Shown: positions 8,401 through 14,842 of the stretch, one piece after another
Layout of the letters: each line of letters starts with the position of its first letter
How positions within the stretch are numbered: position 1 is the first letter of the stretch
Source: Desulfocapsa sp.
GTDB taxonomy: Bacteria; Desulfobacterota; Desulfobulbia; Desulfobulbales; Desulfocapsaceae
Direction of reading: 5' to 3'
Assembly (NCBI GenBank): GCA_030635405.1
Contig: DAOVZA010000013.1
Coordinates: forward strand, 1-15,005
DNA length: 15,005 nucleotides
Notes under the pieces: model-generated
Database searches by the model: none
What the model was told of the DNA's origin: nothing
The model's input: the letters and a program-made list of their open reading frames with translations, nothing else
Made by a program: the position numbers and the translations under genes

Positions 8401-9517
8401 AAGCAAAAGACCAGATAAGGTTTGCAGGTAAACCACCCGGTTCATCCGGTTTTGCTCTATGAGCTCGAAAAGGTGGGGCCGGATCAAACCAGTTGACGCC
8501 ATGATCAAACGTTCCAACCCAGACTTTACCATCCCGGGTACGAAGAATTTCCATCACAATATCACTGCCCAGTGAATACGGGTCATTCGCATTCTGTCGA
8601 TAAAGTTCTACTTCCCCCGTTATGGGGTCAAACAGAGCCAAGCCTCCATTCCAGGTTCCAACCCATATTTTCCCATCATCCGCATCTGCAATAGCCATAA
8701 CATCATTCGAAGCCATGTTGCTGTTTTTGGTATTGTGATGCTTAAAACTTATATTATTTTCCTGGCGCAGCACCTGAACCAATCCATGATTCTGCCCTCC
8801 AGCCCATAGCCCTCCGTTTTGATCTGCAGTCATCATGTTAAAGGTGTCGTCTTCCAGGCCGAAATCCCCCGGCATATACCAGGTAGCACTTTTATCCGAC
8901 AGATTATATTGAGCAATCCCTTTACCGCGAGTTGAAATCCAGACAATATCTCCTTGACGTACAATTCCGGAAACCGGATTGTTCAGAACTGAGCCATCCG
9001 GCAACAGCAGTGGGACCTTGACTAAGGTACCAAGTACCCGAGAATCAGACAGAGATTTTGGATCTGAAAGATTCAGAAGATACAAACCTGAATCAGTCCC
9101 CAGCCAAAGCTCATTTCGGGTTGGATCAGGGAGAATAAAACGGATATCGGCAGAGCCCAACTCTTTAAAACGTACTACAGAACCGGTTTCTGGAGTGATG
9201 GCGTTTAACCCACCCCCCATGGTTCCTGCCCAGATGCGGCCATCCTGACTTTCTGCAAGAGCCGAAATATAATTATCGGAAAGTGTCGCCGGGTTATCAT
9301 GCTGTTTTCGATAGGAGTGCATGGTGTAACCGTCAAACTGAACGAGTCCATCCTCAGTTCCTATCCAGACGAACCCATTCCTGTCTTGTAGCAATGTACG
9401 TGCTGTATTTTGGGGTAATCCATCCGAGGATGAAACAGTATTAAACGTAACAGGAGGAAGAGCAGAAAAAGCAGGGGAAACCAAACACAATAACGACACA
9501 AGAATACGTAAAATCAC
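5426..9517 (-). CDS. Hybrid one-protein two-component system: propeller sensor, kinase-like core, receiver, AraC output
   Basis: A 1363-aa membrane sensor-regulator of the hybrid two-component system (HTCS) type best known in Bacteroidota. Order: signal peptide (1-19, ending AFSA); about 14 two-component propeller motifs of the W-x-G-T-x-x-G-L type (to about 680), enough for two seven-bladed propellers; Y_Y_Y domain (about 715-790); transmembrane helix (about 798-817); coiled coil; HisKA-like helices; HATPase with N box (NLLSNACKYT), DSGCGV and GWGIGLAFV; receiver (about 1105-1225, phospho-acceptor D1157 in LTDLMLPG, switch residue in ILTA, Lys in EKPF); AraC HTH (about 1265-1363). The expected acceptor His is Lys871 (SKEIRSPR). 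The start is GTG, backed by GAGGAA 6 bases upstream. No polysaccharide-utilisation genes are adjacent, so the ligand is unknown. Presumably it senses a periplasmic ligand and binds DNA from the inner membrane. Confidence 0.93.
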   Translation of the reverse strand: MILRILVSLLCLVSPAFSALPPVTFNTVSSSDGLPQNTARTLLQDRNGFVWIGTEDGLVQFDGYTMHSYRKQHDNPATLSDNYISALAESQDGRIWAGTMGGGLNAITPETGSVVRFKELGSADIRFILPDPTRNELWLGTDSGLYLLNLSDPKSLSDSRVLGTLVKVPLLLPDGSVLNNPVSGIVRQGDIVWISTRGKGIAQYNLSDKSATWYMPGDFGLEDDTFNMMTADQNGGLWAGGQNHGLVQVLRQENNISFKHHNTKNSNMASNDVMAIADADDGKIWVGTWNGGLALFDPITGEVELYRQNANDPYSLGSDIVMEILRTRDGKVWVGTFDHGVNWFDPAPPFRAHRAKPDEPGGLPANLIWSFASEDKNRLWVGTNKGLARLNLDSHEYELQENIEPVSLWDEVRKDDIRALFADGDYLWIAARYSGLVRLELSTGKLVPVTDLLARDNSLTHSYIRLILKDSQGYIWFGATKGLNRFDPSNGEIRNYMPEKETVLSLPHTRIRALFEDSKGEIWVGTSLGLLLIDKQGNPVRKWQYNSDKSAAEKVLTGEGVRSLGEDRQGRIWIATEGGLSVYDRTTEEVIILREENGLPSNATYCALPVGKHMWVSTLRGLARINSETLQVENYYSSDGLPDNEFNFNAWLKLADGRLAFGTLSGFTMFSPERAPGPEQPRQAPPLRLQTYVYKEKDKQNPVQIRDEVVKLDWQNNHISFEYSALHFGTRDAVSYDAFLQGVDKDWSSVGSLRSASYSGLAPGHYMFQIRATDRHGQWQVETEPTFFVVAAPPWKTAQAYAFYIFLAITSVFMGVRLYSRRLRNRAETLQLLVAERTAELEESSLHLAAKNNQLDLLMATRTRLFREVSKEIRSPRTVFVSVLDSMQHDDGGAFAKLPMARKSARRLGTLLDNILDISRREEKKQQSEGTFLIQPALEEALSPYILQAETEDKNIRIEELTEDAWLGLPREAFLMLVSNLLSNACKYTEIGDTILVQATADDGNFSLSVKDSGCGVSAGKEERIFDWFERGNNTATDGWGIGLAFVREASEAAGGVIELQKLDGSSGAHFILTLPLGEKGLSKTVLVKSGNLHESLQGPLQNQEKAYTILLVEDDTDLLQLLPTLFPSHWNCLTSTTAEEGWDLVLDKLPDLVLTDLMLPGESGFDLTKKLKEDSRTSHIPVVILTALGGEEHRLTGLGLSADSFMEKPFDNHELLLRIQGLIQNRERVLDRVKRMVIGMEDGGQEEHAQLPSTEDDFLQKLHGIFATDQDLSAASLGDVAVKLAMSKRSVQREMQRLGISWREYKRLRKLRIAMDLLRNPNNRVSMVADQAGYRSAAHFSKIFKQHSGVSPTEWRREQELL

Positions 9518-9604
9518 AAATTATTCCTCACAAACAAACAGAGCGGGCCCACTTTACGGACAATGCTCTACTCTTTTTTAGACTCTTTCAATGGCCATAA
9601 AGCA

Positions 9605-9640
9605 ATAATTGGCGCAAAAACAATCATTTTTGGCGCATAA
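9605..9640 (+). promoter_or_regulatory. Tandem direct repeat, 21-bp spacing: candidate AraC-family operator
   Basis: TTGGCGCAAAA at 9609-9619 and TTGGCGCATAA at 9630-9640 are direct repeats offset by exactly 21 bp, two helical turns. The match extends to an AT dinucleotide on the left (9605-9606 and 9626-9627). AraC-family proteins commonly bind two directly repeated half-sites about 21 bp apart, the downstream one next to the -35 box. Here the second copy ends 5 bases before a candidate -35. The AraC domain encoded 90 bp away on the other strand is the obvious candidate binder (inference). A looser, out-of-phase copy (TGGCCATAA, 9592-9600) lies further upstream. Confidence 0.55.
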
Positions 9641-9645
9641 CACCA

Positions 9646-9674
9646 TGGACGTAAACAACTGAAAATTCTATATT
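9646..9674 (+). promoter_or_regulatory. Candidate sigma70-type promoter for the response regulator gene
   Basis: TGGACG (9646-9651, 4 of 6 matches to the -35 consensus) and TATATT (9669-9674, 5 of 6 matches to the -10) are separated by 17 bases. Transcription would begin near 9681, leaving a leader of about 78 nt before the ATG at 9759. A poor -35 directly next to the tandem repeat is the arrangement expected for an activator-dependent promoter. Confidence 0.45.
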
Positions 9675-9758
9675 CTTGATGTCGTAACAGACAACAGCCA
9701 CCAAGCAGGCGATTCTGTTTCGATACCAACATAAACCCCATAGAATTGAGATAATCTT

Positions 9759-10160
9759 ATGCCTATCCCTGAGCAAGATCAACAAAAATTATCTAAAACT
9801 ATTCGTCCTTACTATCTCTTTGTGGATGATGATCTTATCATTCTTAATCTTTTTAAAACCTTCTTTTCATCCAATGCGGAAGTCGTTTTGGCCATGGATG
9901 GAAAAGAAGCTTTTGAAATGATAATGACCCAACATTTTGATGTAATAGTTTGTGATGTAGATATGCCAAAGCTAAACGGTATTGATCTCTTCAAACGTTT
10001 ACACGCCAAAGACCCTTCAATAAACAAACGATTCCTATATTGTACCGGTCGCAGATCTCCTGAATTGATGGAATTATGTGATGAATACCATATTCCATGT
10101 ATAGACAAACCGATCAGCCTACTCCAATTACAGGAAGAACTTGTTGCGCGCAGTAGCTAA
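9759..10160 (+). CDS. Single-domain (CheY-like) response regulator
   Basis: A 133-aa protein made of one receiver domain and no output domain. The phosphorylation site is complete: acidic pocket D23-D24 (FVDDDLI), acceptor D66 (VIVCDVDMP), switch Thr96 (LYCTG) and Lys117 (DKPIS). It should be a soluble cytoplasmic phospho-acceptor that acts by binding a partner or as a phosphate sink or relay. It is divergent from the hybrid sensor, with a 241-bp shared control region, and its promoter carries the tandem repeat described above. That suggests it belongs to the same circuit, although the receiver inside the hybrid protein could make a separate partner unnecessary. GAG lies 8-11 bases before the ATG as a weak Shine-Dalgarno. 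The gene is convergent with mltG, 31 bp apart. Confidence 0.9.
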   Translation: MPIPEQDQQKLSKTIRPYYLFVDDDLIILNLFKTFFSSNAEVVLAMDGKEAFEMIMTQHFDVIVCDVDMPKLNGIDLFKRLHAKDPSINKRFLYCTGRRSPELMELCDEYHIPCIDKPISLLQLQEELVARSS

Positions 10161-10191
10161 CAGAATGAAAAGCAGCTATTTTCTAATAAAA

Positions 10192-11232
10192 TCAATCTGT
10201 TTTTCTTTTTTTACGTTGATACTTATTTACTGCATTGTTGTGGGCACGAAGATTTTTTGAAAAGACATGGCTTCCATTATTTTGGGAAACAAAATAGTAA
10301 AACTTACTTTCTGTGGGATGTAAAACAGCGCTGAGAGCTGCTTTTCCGGGACTGCAAATGGGGCCAATAGGCAATCGTTTCAGGGTATAGGTATTATAAG
10401 GGGAAGGAGTTCGTAGATTTTTACGACTGAGCTTACCGGAAAAGTTTTCTATTCCGTACATAACAGTGGGATCAGACTGCATACGCATGCCTTTTTTCAA
10501 ACGATTAAAAAACACGCCGGCTATAATTGGCCGTTCTGAAGCTTTTGCAGTTTCTTTTTCCACCATGGAGGCCAGGATAAGAACTTCATAGGGAGAGAGT
10601 TCAAGTGGGGCAGTTATTTTAATGTCGATCCAGACAGCAAAGAAGTGACGAACCTGCATACGAATAAGATCAGCCGTTGTTTGTCCTTTACGTGTGAGAT
10701 AGTAGGTATCTGGGTAGAGATATCCTTCCAGATTTTTATGAGATCCAAGTCCCAGACTGTTTAGAAATTCAGAATCATTGGCAAGGCGGATAAATTCTTC
10801 TTTGTCACACCACCCTCCCTTTGCAAAGATACCTGCGACTTCTGAAATACTCAAGCCCTCACGAAGAGTCACAGCATGTTGAATCGGTTTTGCATAGGCT
10901 AGTTCCTTCAGCAGTTCCTGGGGGGTCTGGCCTCGATGCAGTGCAAACTCGCCAGCTTGTAGCCTTCCTGCTATCCCGAGATAACGGGCAAGCACGGGAA
11001 ACCGTATATCATTTTCCACAAGGCTGGCTTCTGCTAAAATTCCATTTATTTCTTCAACTGAAGAACCCGCTGGAACAATAACAATCTCCGTTTCAGTTTT
11101 ATCCCCGGGGGCAGGTTGACTTGCAAACTGCAAAAACCAGCCGACAGCACAGAGCAGTGCCCCCAAAAGCGAAAGGATCGCCATAAGAGCGATCCTTTTT
11201 ACGGTAAAGTAGCCGTCAGTGCTTTCCATCAT
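10192..11232 (-). CDS. mltG: Endolytic murein transglycosylase MltG (YceG-like)
   Basis: Cleaves nascent glycan strands in the periplasm and is thought to set their length as a terminator of peptidoglycan polymerisation. The 346-aa size is usual. A short cytoplasmic start is followed by a single transmembrane helix (about 13-36). A LysM-like region follows (PAGSSVEEINGIL, LQAGEFALHRGQTPQELL), then the YceG catalytic domain. The catalytic Glu lies in ASMVEKET, most likely Glu225. Other family signatures are EGYLYPDTYYL, NRLKKGMRMQSDPTVMYG and SPYNTY-LPIGPICSPG. Two consecutive ATGs open the frame; the first, at 11232, starts 7 bases after the lon stop codon, so the gene is probably read from the lon promoter. 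The C-terminus is basic (KYQRKKRKTD), as in many homologues. Confidence 0.96.
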   Translation of the reverse strand: MMESTDGYFTVKRIALMAILSLLGALLCAVGWFLQFASQPAPGDKTETEIVIVPAGSSVEEINGILAEASLVENDIRFPVLARYLGIAGRLQAGEFALHRGQTPQELLKELAYAKPIQHAVTLREGLSISEVAGIFAKGGWCDKEEFIRLANDSEFLNSLGLGSHKNLEGYLYPDTYYLTRKGQTTADLIRMQVRHFFAVWIDIKITAPLELSPYEVLILASMVEKETAKASERPIIAGVFFNRLKKGMRMQSDPTVMYGIENFSGKLSRKNLRTPSPYNTYTLKRLPIGPICSPGKAALSAVLHPTESKFYYFVSQNNGSHVFSKNLRAHNNAVNKYQRKKRKTD

Positions 11233-11239
11233 TTGGATA

Positions 11240-13642
11240 CTACTTCTTTACTACCTTTTTCTTTATTACATCATTAAATGCAATTTTCACTACTTCATCC
11301 ATATCCTTCACTGGATAGAACGTCATTGTTTTCCGTATCTCGGCTGGAATCTCAATCAAATCCTTTTCATTTTGTGCTGGGATTATAACTTTTGTAAGAC
11401 CCGCTCGAACAGCGGCTAAGGCTTTTTCTTTTAAACCACCGATGGGCAATACTCGTCCGCGAAGAGTAACCTCACCCGTCATGGCAAGTTTCTTCACCAC
11501 TTTTTTACCGGTGATGGCTGAATACAAAGCAGTTGCCATGGTAATTCCCGCCGATGGCCCATCTTTTGGAATAGCACCAGCTGGGACATGCACATGAATA
11601 TCATGCTTATCAAAATAACCTTCTTTGACACCAAGGTCATCACAACGACTTCTGCAATAAGTGAGTGCTGCCTGAACAGACTCTTTCATCACATCGCCTA
11701 GCTGACCGGTAAGGGTCATTTTGCCCTTTCCTGGCATGATATTCACTTCGATGGTTAGAATTTCACCGCCAACTTCTGTCCAGGCAAGGCCTGTAACAAG
11801 ACCCGGTTGATGCAGAGCCTCAAGTTCTGACTCAGGGATAATTTTTGGAGGCCCAAGATAACGAGTTAGGGTATTGCGACTGATGGAATACGGTCCCTTA
11901 CCACCCTCTGCAATCTTTCTTGCCACCTTACGGCAAATCTTTCCGATCTCTCTTTCAAGATTTCTCAAGCCCGCTTCATGGGTATAGTGGCTGATGATAT
12001 AATCGATGGAATCATCTGCAAAACGCAAATGGCTAACCTTAATACCGTTTTCTTTGATCTGCCTGGGCAAGAGATATTTATTGGCAATAACTGCCTTTTC
12101 TTCAAGAGTGTATCCGGACAACTCTATGATTTCCATCCTGTCAAGCAGTGGACCTGGAATGGTATCATATCTGTTTGCCGTGGTGATAAACATAACCTTT
12201 GAAAGATCAAAGGGCATGTTCATATAGTGATCTGAAAACTCAAAATTCTGTTCAGGATCAAGGACTTCTAAAAGAGCAGAAGATGGGTCACCACGATAAT
12301 CAGATCCGATCTTATCAATCTCATCCATCATAAAAACTGGATTATTAGAATTTACAGTTTTTAAACCCTGTAAAATTCGACCTGGCATAGCACCAATATA
12401 GGTTCGTCGATGGCCACGGATTTCAGCTTCATCACGCATTCCACCAAGGGACAGGCGATAGAACTTTCTTCCCATGGCACGTGCAACGGATTTCCCTAAA
12501 GATGTTTTACCAACTCCCGGAGGGCCAACAAAACAAAGAATTGGTCCCTTTGTTTCGGTATTAAGTTTTCGCACCGCCAGATATTCAAGGATACGTTCTT
12601 TTACCTTTTCAAGACCATAATGATCGTCATCAAGCACCTCTTTAGCCGCCTTCAGATCAAGTCTATCCTTGGTTCCTTTCTTCCATGGAACATCAAGAAT
12701 CCAGTCAATATAGGTTCTGATAATGGTTGCTTCAGAGGAATCAGGATGCATCATTTCCATACGATTGACCTGTTTTTTGGCCTCTTTTCGTACGGGTTTT
12801 GGCATCTTTGTTTTTTTGAGTTTACGCAGCAGATCATCAATTTCCTGACCGCGTTCATCACCGTCACCGAGTTCTTTCTGCAAAGCATGGAGTTGCTCAC
12901 GCAGATAATACTCGCGCTGGGACTTACTCATCTCTTCCTTGGCATCAGACTGAATCTTTGCCTGTACTGTGGAGACCTCAAGCTCTTTAGCGAGCAGTTC
13001 ATTAACAAGCTTCAGACGTTTAACAGGGTCAGATTCCTCAAGAATTGCTTGTGATTCCGTTATCTTCAAACGCAGATTAGAACCAACAAGATCAGCCAGA
13101 CGACCAGGTTCCTCTATGTTATTAATGATCATCATAAGATCAGCAGAGAGAATTCCCCGAAGAGACATAATTTTCTCAGTCTGCTCTCGTACAGTACGCA
13201 TCAAAGCTTCTGTGGCCACATCCGTTTCGTCAACCTCAACTTCAAGGATGGGCTTAATCTTTACCAGAGAGTATGGCTCAGTCTTTATGTATTTTTTTAC
13301 TTTGGCTTTGGAAACAGCCTGCACAAGAACTTTCAGCCTGCCATCAGGAAGTTTCAAAGTCCGCATAACCATACAGACCATGCCAACTTTATAGAGATCA
13401 GCGGGCTCAGGATTGTCACGGGTTGCATCTTTTTGAGTGAGCAGCATCAGTAGTTTATCACCTTCAAGTGCTGCATTGACGGCTTCAACAGAGCTTGGAC
13501 GCCCAACAAAAAGAGGGATGATCATATAATTAAAGACAACAACATCCCGAACAGCCATCATTGGCAATTCATTGGGGATAACCATGTCTTCATGGTCAGC
13601 AAAATCATCCATACCTATGGATAAAGAATCGTTAAAATCCAC
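11240..13642 (-). CDS. lon: ATP-dependent protease Lon (LonA type)
   Basis: Cytoplasmic hexameric AAA+ serine protease that degrades misfolded and regulatory proteins. The 800-aa length is normal. An N-terminal substrate-binding (LAN) domain (about 25-215) is followed by a coiled-coil region (215-300). The AAA+ module has Walker A GPPGVGKT (373-380), Walker [10 protein letters not shown] (437-444) and a sensor/arginine-finger region ([16 protein letters not shown]). The S16 peptidase domain has the Ser697-Lys740 dyad (KDGPSAG and GGLKEKAL, 43 residues apart as in E. coli Lon). The start codon is GTG, with AGGAGG 5 bases upstream. mltG follows after 7 bases. An opposite-strand frame inside this gene is a shadow. 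All catalytic residues are intact. Confidence 0.98.
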   Translation of the reverse strand: MDFNDSLSIGMDDFADHEDMVIPNELPMMAVRDVVVFNYMIIPLFVGRPSSVEAVNAALEGDKLLMLLTQKDATRDNPEPADLYKVGMVCMVMRTLKLPDGRLKVLVQAVSKAKVKKYIKTEPYSLVKIKPILEVEVDETDVATEALMRTVREQTEKIMSLRGILSADLMMIINNIEEPGRLADLVGSNLRLKITESQAILEESDPVKRLKLVNELLAKELEVSTVQAKIQSDAKEEMSKSQREYYLREQLHALQKELGDGDERGQEIDDLLRKLKKTKMPKPVRKEAKKQVNRMEMMHPDSSEATIIRTYIDWILDVPWKKGTKDRLDLKAAKEVLDDDHYGLEKVKERILEYLAVRKLNTETKGPILCFVGPPGVGKTSLGKSVARAMGRKFYRLSLGGMRDEAEIRGHRRTYIGAMPGRILQGLKTVNSNNPVFMMDEIDKIGSDYRGDPSSALLEVLDPEQNFEFSDHYMNMPFDLSKVMFITTANRYDTIPGPLLDRMEIIELSGYTLEEKAVIANKYLLPRQIKENGIKVSHLRFADDSIDYIISHYTHEAGLRNLEREIGKICRKVARKIAEGGKGPYSISRNTLTRYLGPPKIIPESELEALHQPGLVTGLAWTEVGGEILTIEVNIMPGKGKMTLTGQLGDVMKESVQAALTYCRSRCDDLGVKEGYFDKHDIHVHVPAGAIPKDGPSAGITMATALYSAITGKKVVKKLAMTGEVTLRGRVLPIGGLKEKALAAVRAGLTKVIIPAQNEKDLIEIPAEIRKTMTFYPVKDMDEVVKIAFNDVIKKKVVKK

Positions 13643-13647
13643 AAAAA

Positions 13648-13653
13648 CCTCCT
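13648..13653 (-). promoter_or_regulatory. Strong Shine-Dalgarno of lon
   Basis: AGGAGG on the minus strand lies 5 bases before a GTG codon. It is the best ribosome-binding site in the window and decides the lon start at 13642 despite the non-ATG initiation codon. Confidence 0.85.
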
Positions 13654-13701
13654 ATATTCAAGAACAGAACTAATCTGTATGTAATCGTAATTGGTGACAG
13701 A

Positions 13702-13730
13702 AACGTAAACACGGACCATATTGAAGTCAA
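13702..13730 (-). promoter_or_regulatory. Weak candidate promoter for lon-mltG
   Basis: On the minus strand TTGACT (13730-13725, 5 of 6 matches to a -35) is followed after 17 bases by TACGTT (13707-13702, a poor -10). No heat-shock CCCCAT-type -10 and no CIRCE inverted repeat is present in this 211-base divergent spacer, so heat control of lon is not evident from the sequence. Confidence 0.3.
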
Positions 13731-13814
13731 GCAGGCATTCACTCCCGGCTATCCTTCACCTATTTTTTCTTGTATATTTCATTGTTTTCTTCCATACTGC
13801 CACCCTCATAAGCA

Positions 13815-13820
13815 TATAAT
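13815..13820 (+). promoter_or_regulatory. Consensus -10 box for the beta-helix protein gene
   Basis: A perfect TATAAT lies in a very AT-rich stretch, 33 bases before the ATG at 13854. No good -35 sits at 16-18 bases upstream (TTCCAT with a 19-base spacer is the nearest). The predicted transcript would have a leader of about 27 nt with a GAGAG Shine-Dalgarno-like sequence. Confidence 0.45.
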
Positions 13821-13853
13821 ATATATTAGTCTGTTTTTCATCGAGAGAAAAGA

Positions 13854-14654
13854 ATGTTGACCACTAAATCGTTTTTTGACCTGTCTCAGTTCCCTCATGC
13901 TTCACTTTTTAATGCTGACAAACCTGTATGGGAAGCGCTGAACAATTTAAAAACATATATGGATACACATAGCTATCCAAAATTAAATACTGAGCTTATT
14001 CCAAGTGGTGTTCCTCTTCCTCAGACTGTTATCTTCCATCAGGGAAACTTCATTTTAGCAACAGGGCATAACATCGACTTTGGAGATACCACTAAAGGTA
14101 AGCTCAAAGTCCTAAAGGAAGACAAGGAACTTGTGGGCGCTGCAGTTATTATGGCTGGCGCTATTCTCATCGGCAACAAAATTGATATTGGTGCAGGCGC
14201 TCTTGTTGAAGGAGGCGCACTGATCAAATCACCTGCAATAATAGGCGATTGTACAGAAGTACGCCAGGGGGCATATCTGCGCGGTTACTGCCTCACCGGA
14301 AAAAGCTGTGTTGTAGGCCATACCACCGAAGTAAAACATTCAATTTTCCTAAACGATGCCAAGGCCGGACATTTCAACTATCTTGGCGACTCAATTCTTG
14401 GTAGGGATGCCAATCTTGGTGCCGGAACAAAATTTGCCAATCTCAAATTTCTGGGTGGTAATGTTTCCATCCGAACAGAAAATGGATTAGTTGATACAGG
14501 ACGGCGAAAATTCGGCGCTATTTTAGGAGATGACGCTCAAACAGGCTGTAATTCTGTTACTAACCCAGGTACACTTATCGGCAAAGGAGGAATCCTTATG
14601 CCCAATACAACTGCCCCTTCCGGATACCACTCTCCACGATCCATTATACGTTAA
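13854..14654 (+). CDS. Left-handed beta-helix protein resembling the acetyltransferase half of GlmU
   Basis: A 266-aa soluble protein. Residues 95-255 are hexapeptide-type repeats (ILIGNKIDIGAGALVEG, IIGDCTEVRQGAYLRG, SVTNPGTLIGKGGILMP), predicted to form a left-handed parallel beta-helix, usually trimeric. The segment AGHFNYLGDSILGRDANLGAGT (171-192) closely follows the GlmU acetyltransferase site, where the His of HLTYLGD is catalytic; the counterpart here is His173. There is no Rossmann-type nucleotidyltransferase domain: residues 1-90 are short and unlike the GlmU uridyltransferase, with no GxGTRM-like motif. It is therefore a stand-alone GlmU-C-like protein, plausibly an acyltransferase on a sugar nucleotide or amine; the substrate cannot be told. 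It is divergent from lon and has its own -10 box. The C-terminus carries PSGYHSPRS. Confidence 0.85.
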   Translation: MLTTKSFFDLSQFPHASLFNADKPVWEALNNLKTYMDTHSYPKLNTELIPSGVPLPQTVIFHQGNFILATGHNIDFGDTTKGKLKVLKEDKELVGAAVIMAGAILIGNKIDIGAGALVEGGALIKSPAIIGDCTEVRQGAYLRGYCLTGKSCVVGHTTEVKHSIFLNDAKAGHFNYLGDSILGRDANLGAGTKFANLKFLGGNVSIRTENGLVDTGRRKFGAILGDDAQTGCNSVTNPGTLIGKGGILMPNTTAPSGYHSPRSIIR

Positions 14655-14657
14655 CCT

Positions 14658-14690
14658 CGGACAACTCTTTTTGTCTGCTCCATTTTTATT
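14658..14690 (+). terminator. Weak candidate intrinsic terminator
   Basis: CGGACAA (14658-14664) pairs with TTGTCTG (14671-14677), a 7-bp stem with one G-U pair and a 6-nt loop, starting 4 bases after the stop codon. A T-rich stretch (ATTTTTATTT) follows about 4 bases later. The low GC of the stem and the delayed T-run make it only a candidate. Confidence 0.3.
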
Positions 14691-14710
14691 TAAAACATTG
14701 ATTTTTTCTC

Positions 14711-14738
14711 TTGATTTTGTGCATTATGCCATTATAGT
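14711..14738 (+). promoter_or_regulatory. Candidate sigma70-type promoter for the NifX-type gene
   Basis: TTGATT (14711-14716) and TATAGT (14733-14738, 5 of 6 matches) are separated by 16 bases. Transcription would start near 14745, about 98 nt before the ATG. The spacer contains the decamer TTTTGTGCAT (14715-14724), which recurs at 14740-14749. No sigma54 -24/-12 element was found, despite the nitrogenase-related protein family. Confidence 0.45.
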
Positions 14739-14740
14739 TT

Positions 14741-14760
14741 TTTGTGCATAGACACACAAA
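14741..14760. promoter_or_regulatory. CRP/FNR-family-like palindrome overlapping a predicted transcription start
   Basis: TTTGTG-N8-CACAAA is a perfect 6+6 inverted repeat. It matches the TTGTGA-N6-TCACAA type of site in 10 of 12 defined positions; both mismatches are the inner bases. CRP and the HcpR regulators of sulfate reducers recognise this type of site. Its left arm repeats the decamer found 25 bp upstream. Lying at the predicted start point, it would suit repression (inference). Confidence 0.4.
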
Positions 14761-14842
14761 TAATCCGTTTTTTGGATTTAATTTTATAAGGGATAGACAC
14801 AAAAACAGTAGCTTGCTGCTGGATCCCGCAATGGAGGCATCA

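Noticed and set aside
10161..10191. Hairpin GAAAA-N7-TTTTC between the response regulator and mltG as a bidirectional terminator
   Set aside because: The stem is only 5 bp, with four of its five pairs A-T, and no T-run follows at the right distance on either strand.
12620..13054. A 144-codon open frame on the plus strand inside lon
   Set aside because: It lies wholly antisense to well-conserved lon coding sequence and has a low-complexity, hydrophobic composition with no recognisable domain or ribosome-binding site.
13654..13853. CIRCE or sigma32-type heat-shock control of lon
   Set aside because: Neither a TTAGCACTC/GAGTGCTAA inverted repeat nor a CCCCAT-like -10 is present in the spacer.
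14762..14821. Inverted repeats AATCC/GGATT and CAGTAG/CTGCTG in the leader of the NifX-type gene as a riboswitch or attenuator
   Set aside because: Stems of 5-6 bp with no conserved riboswitch core or leader peptide; too weak to call.
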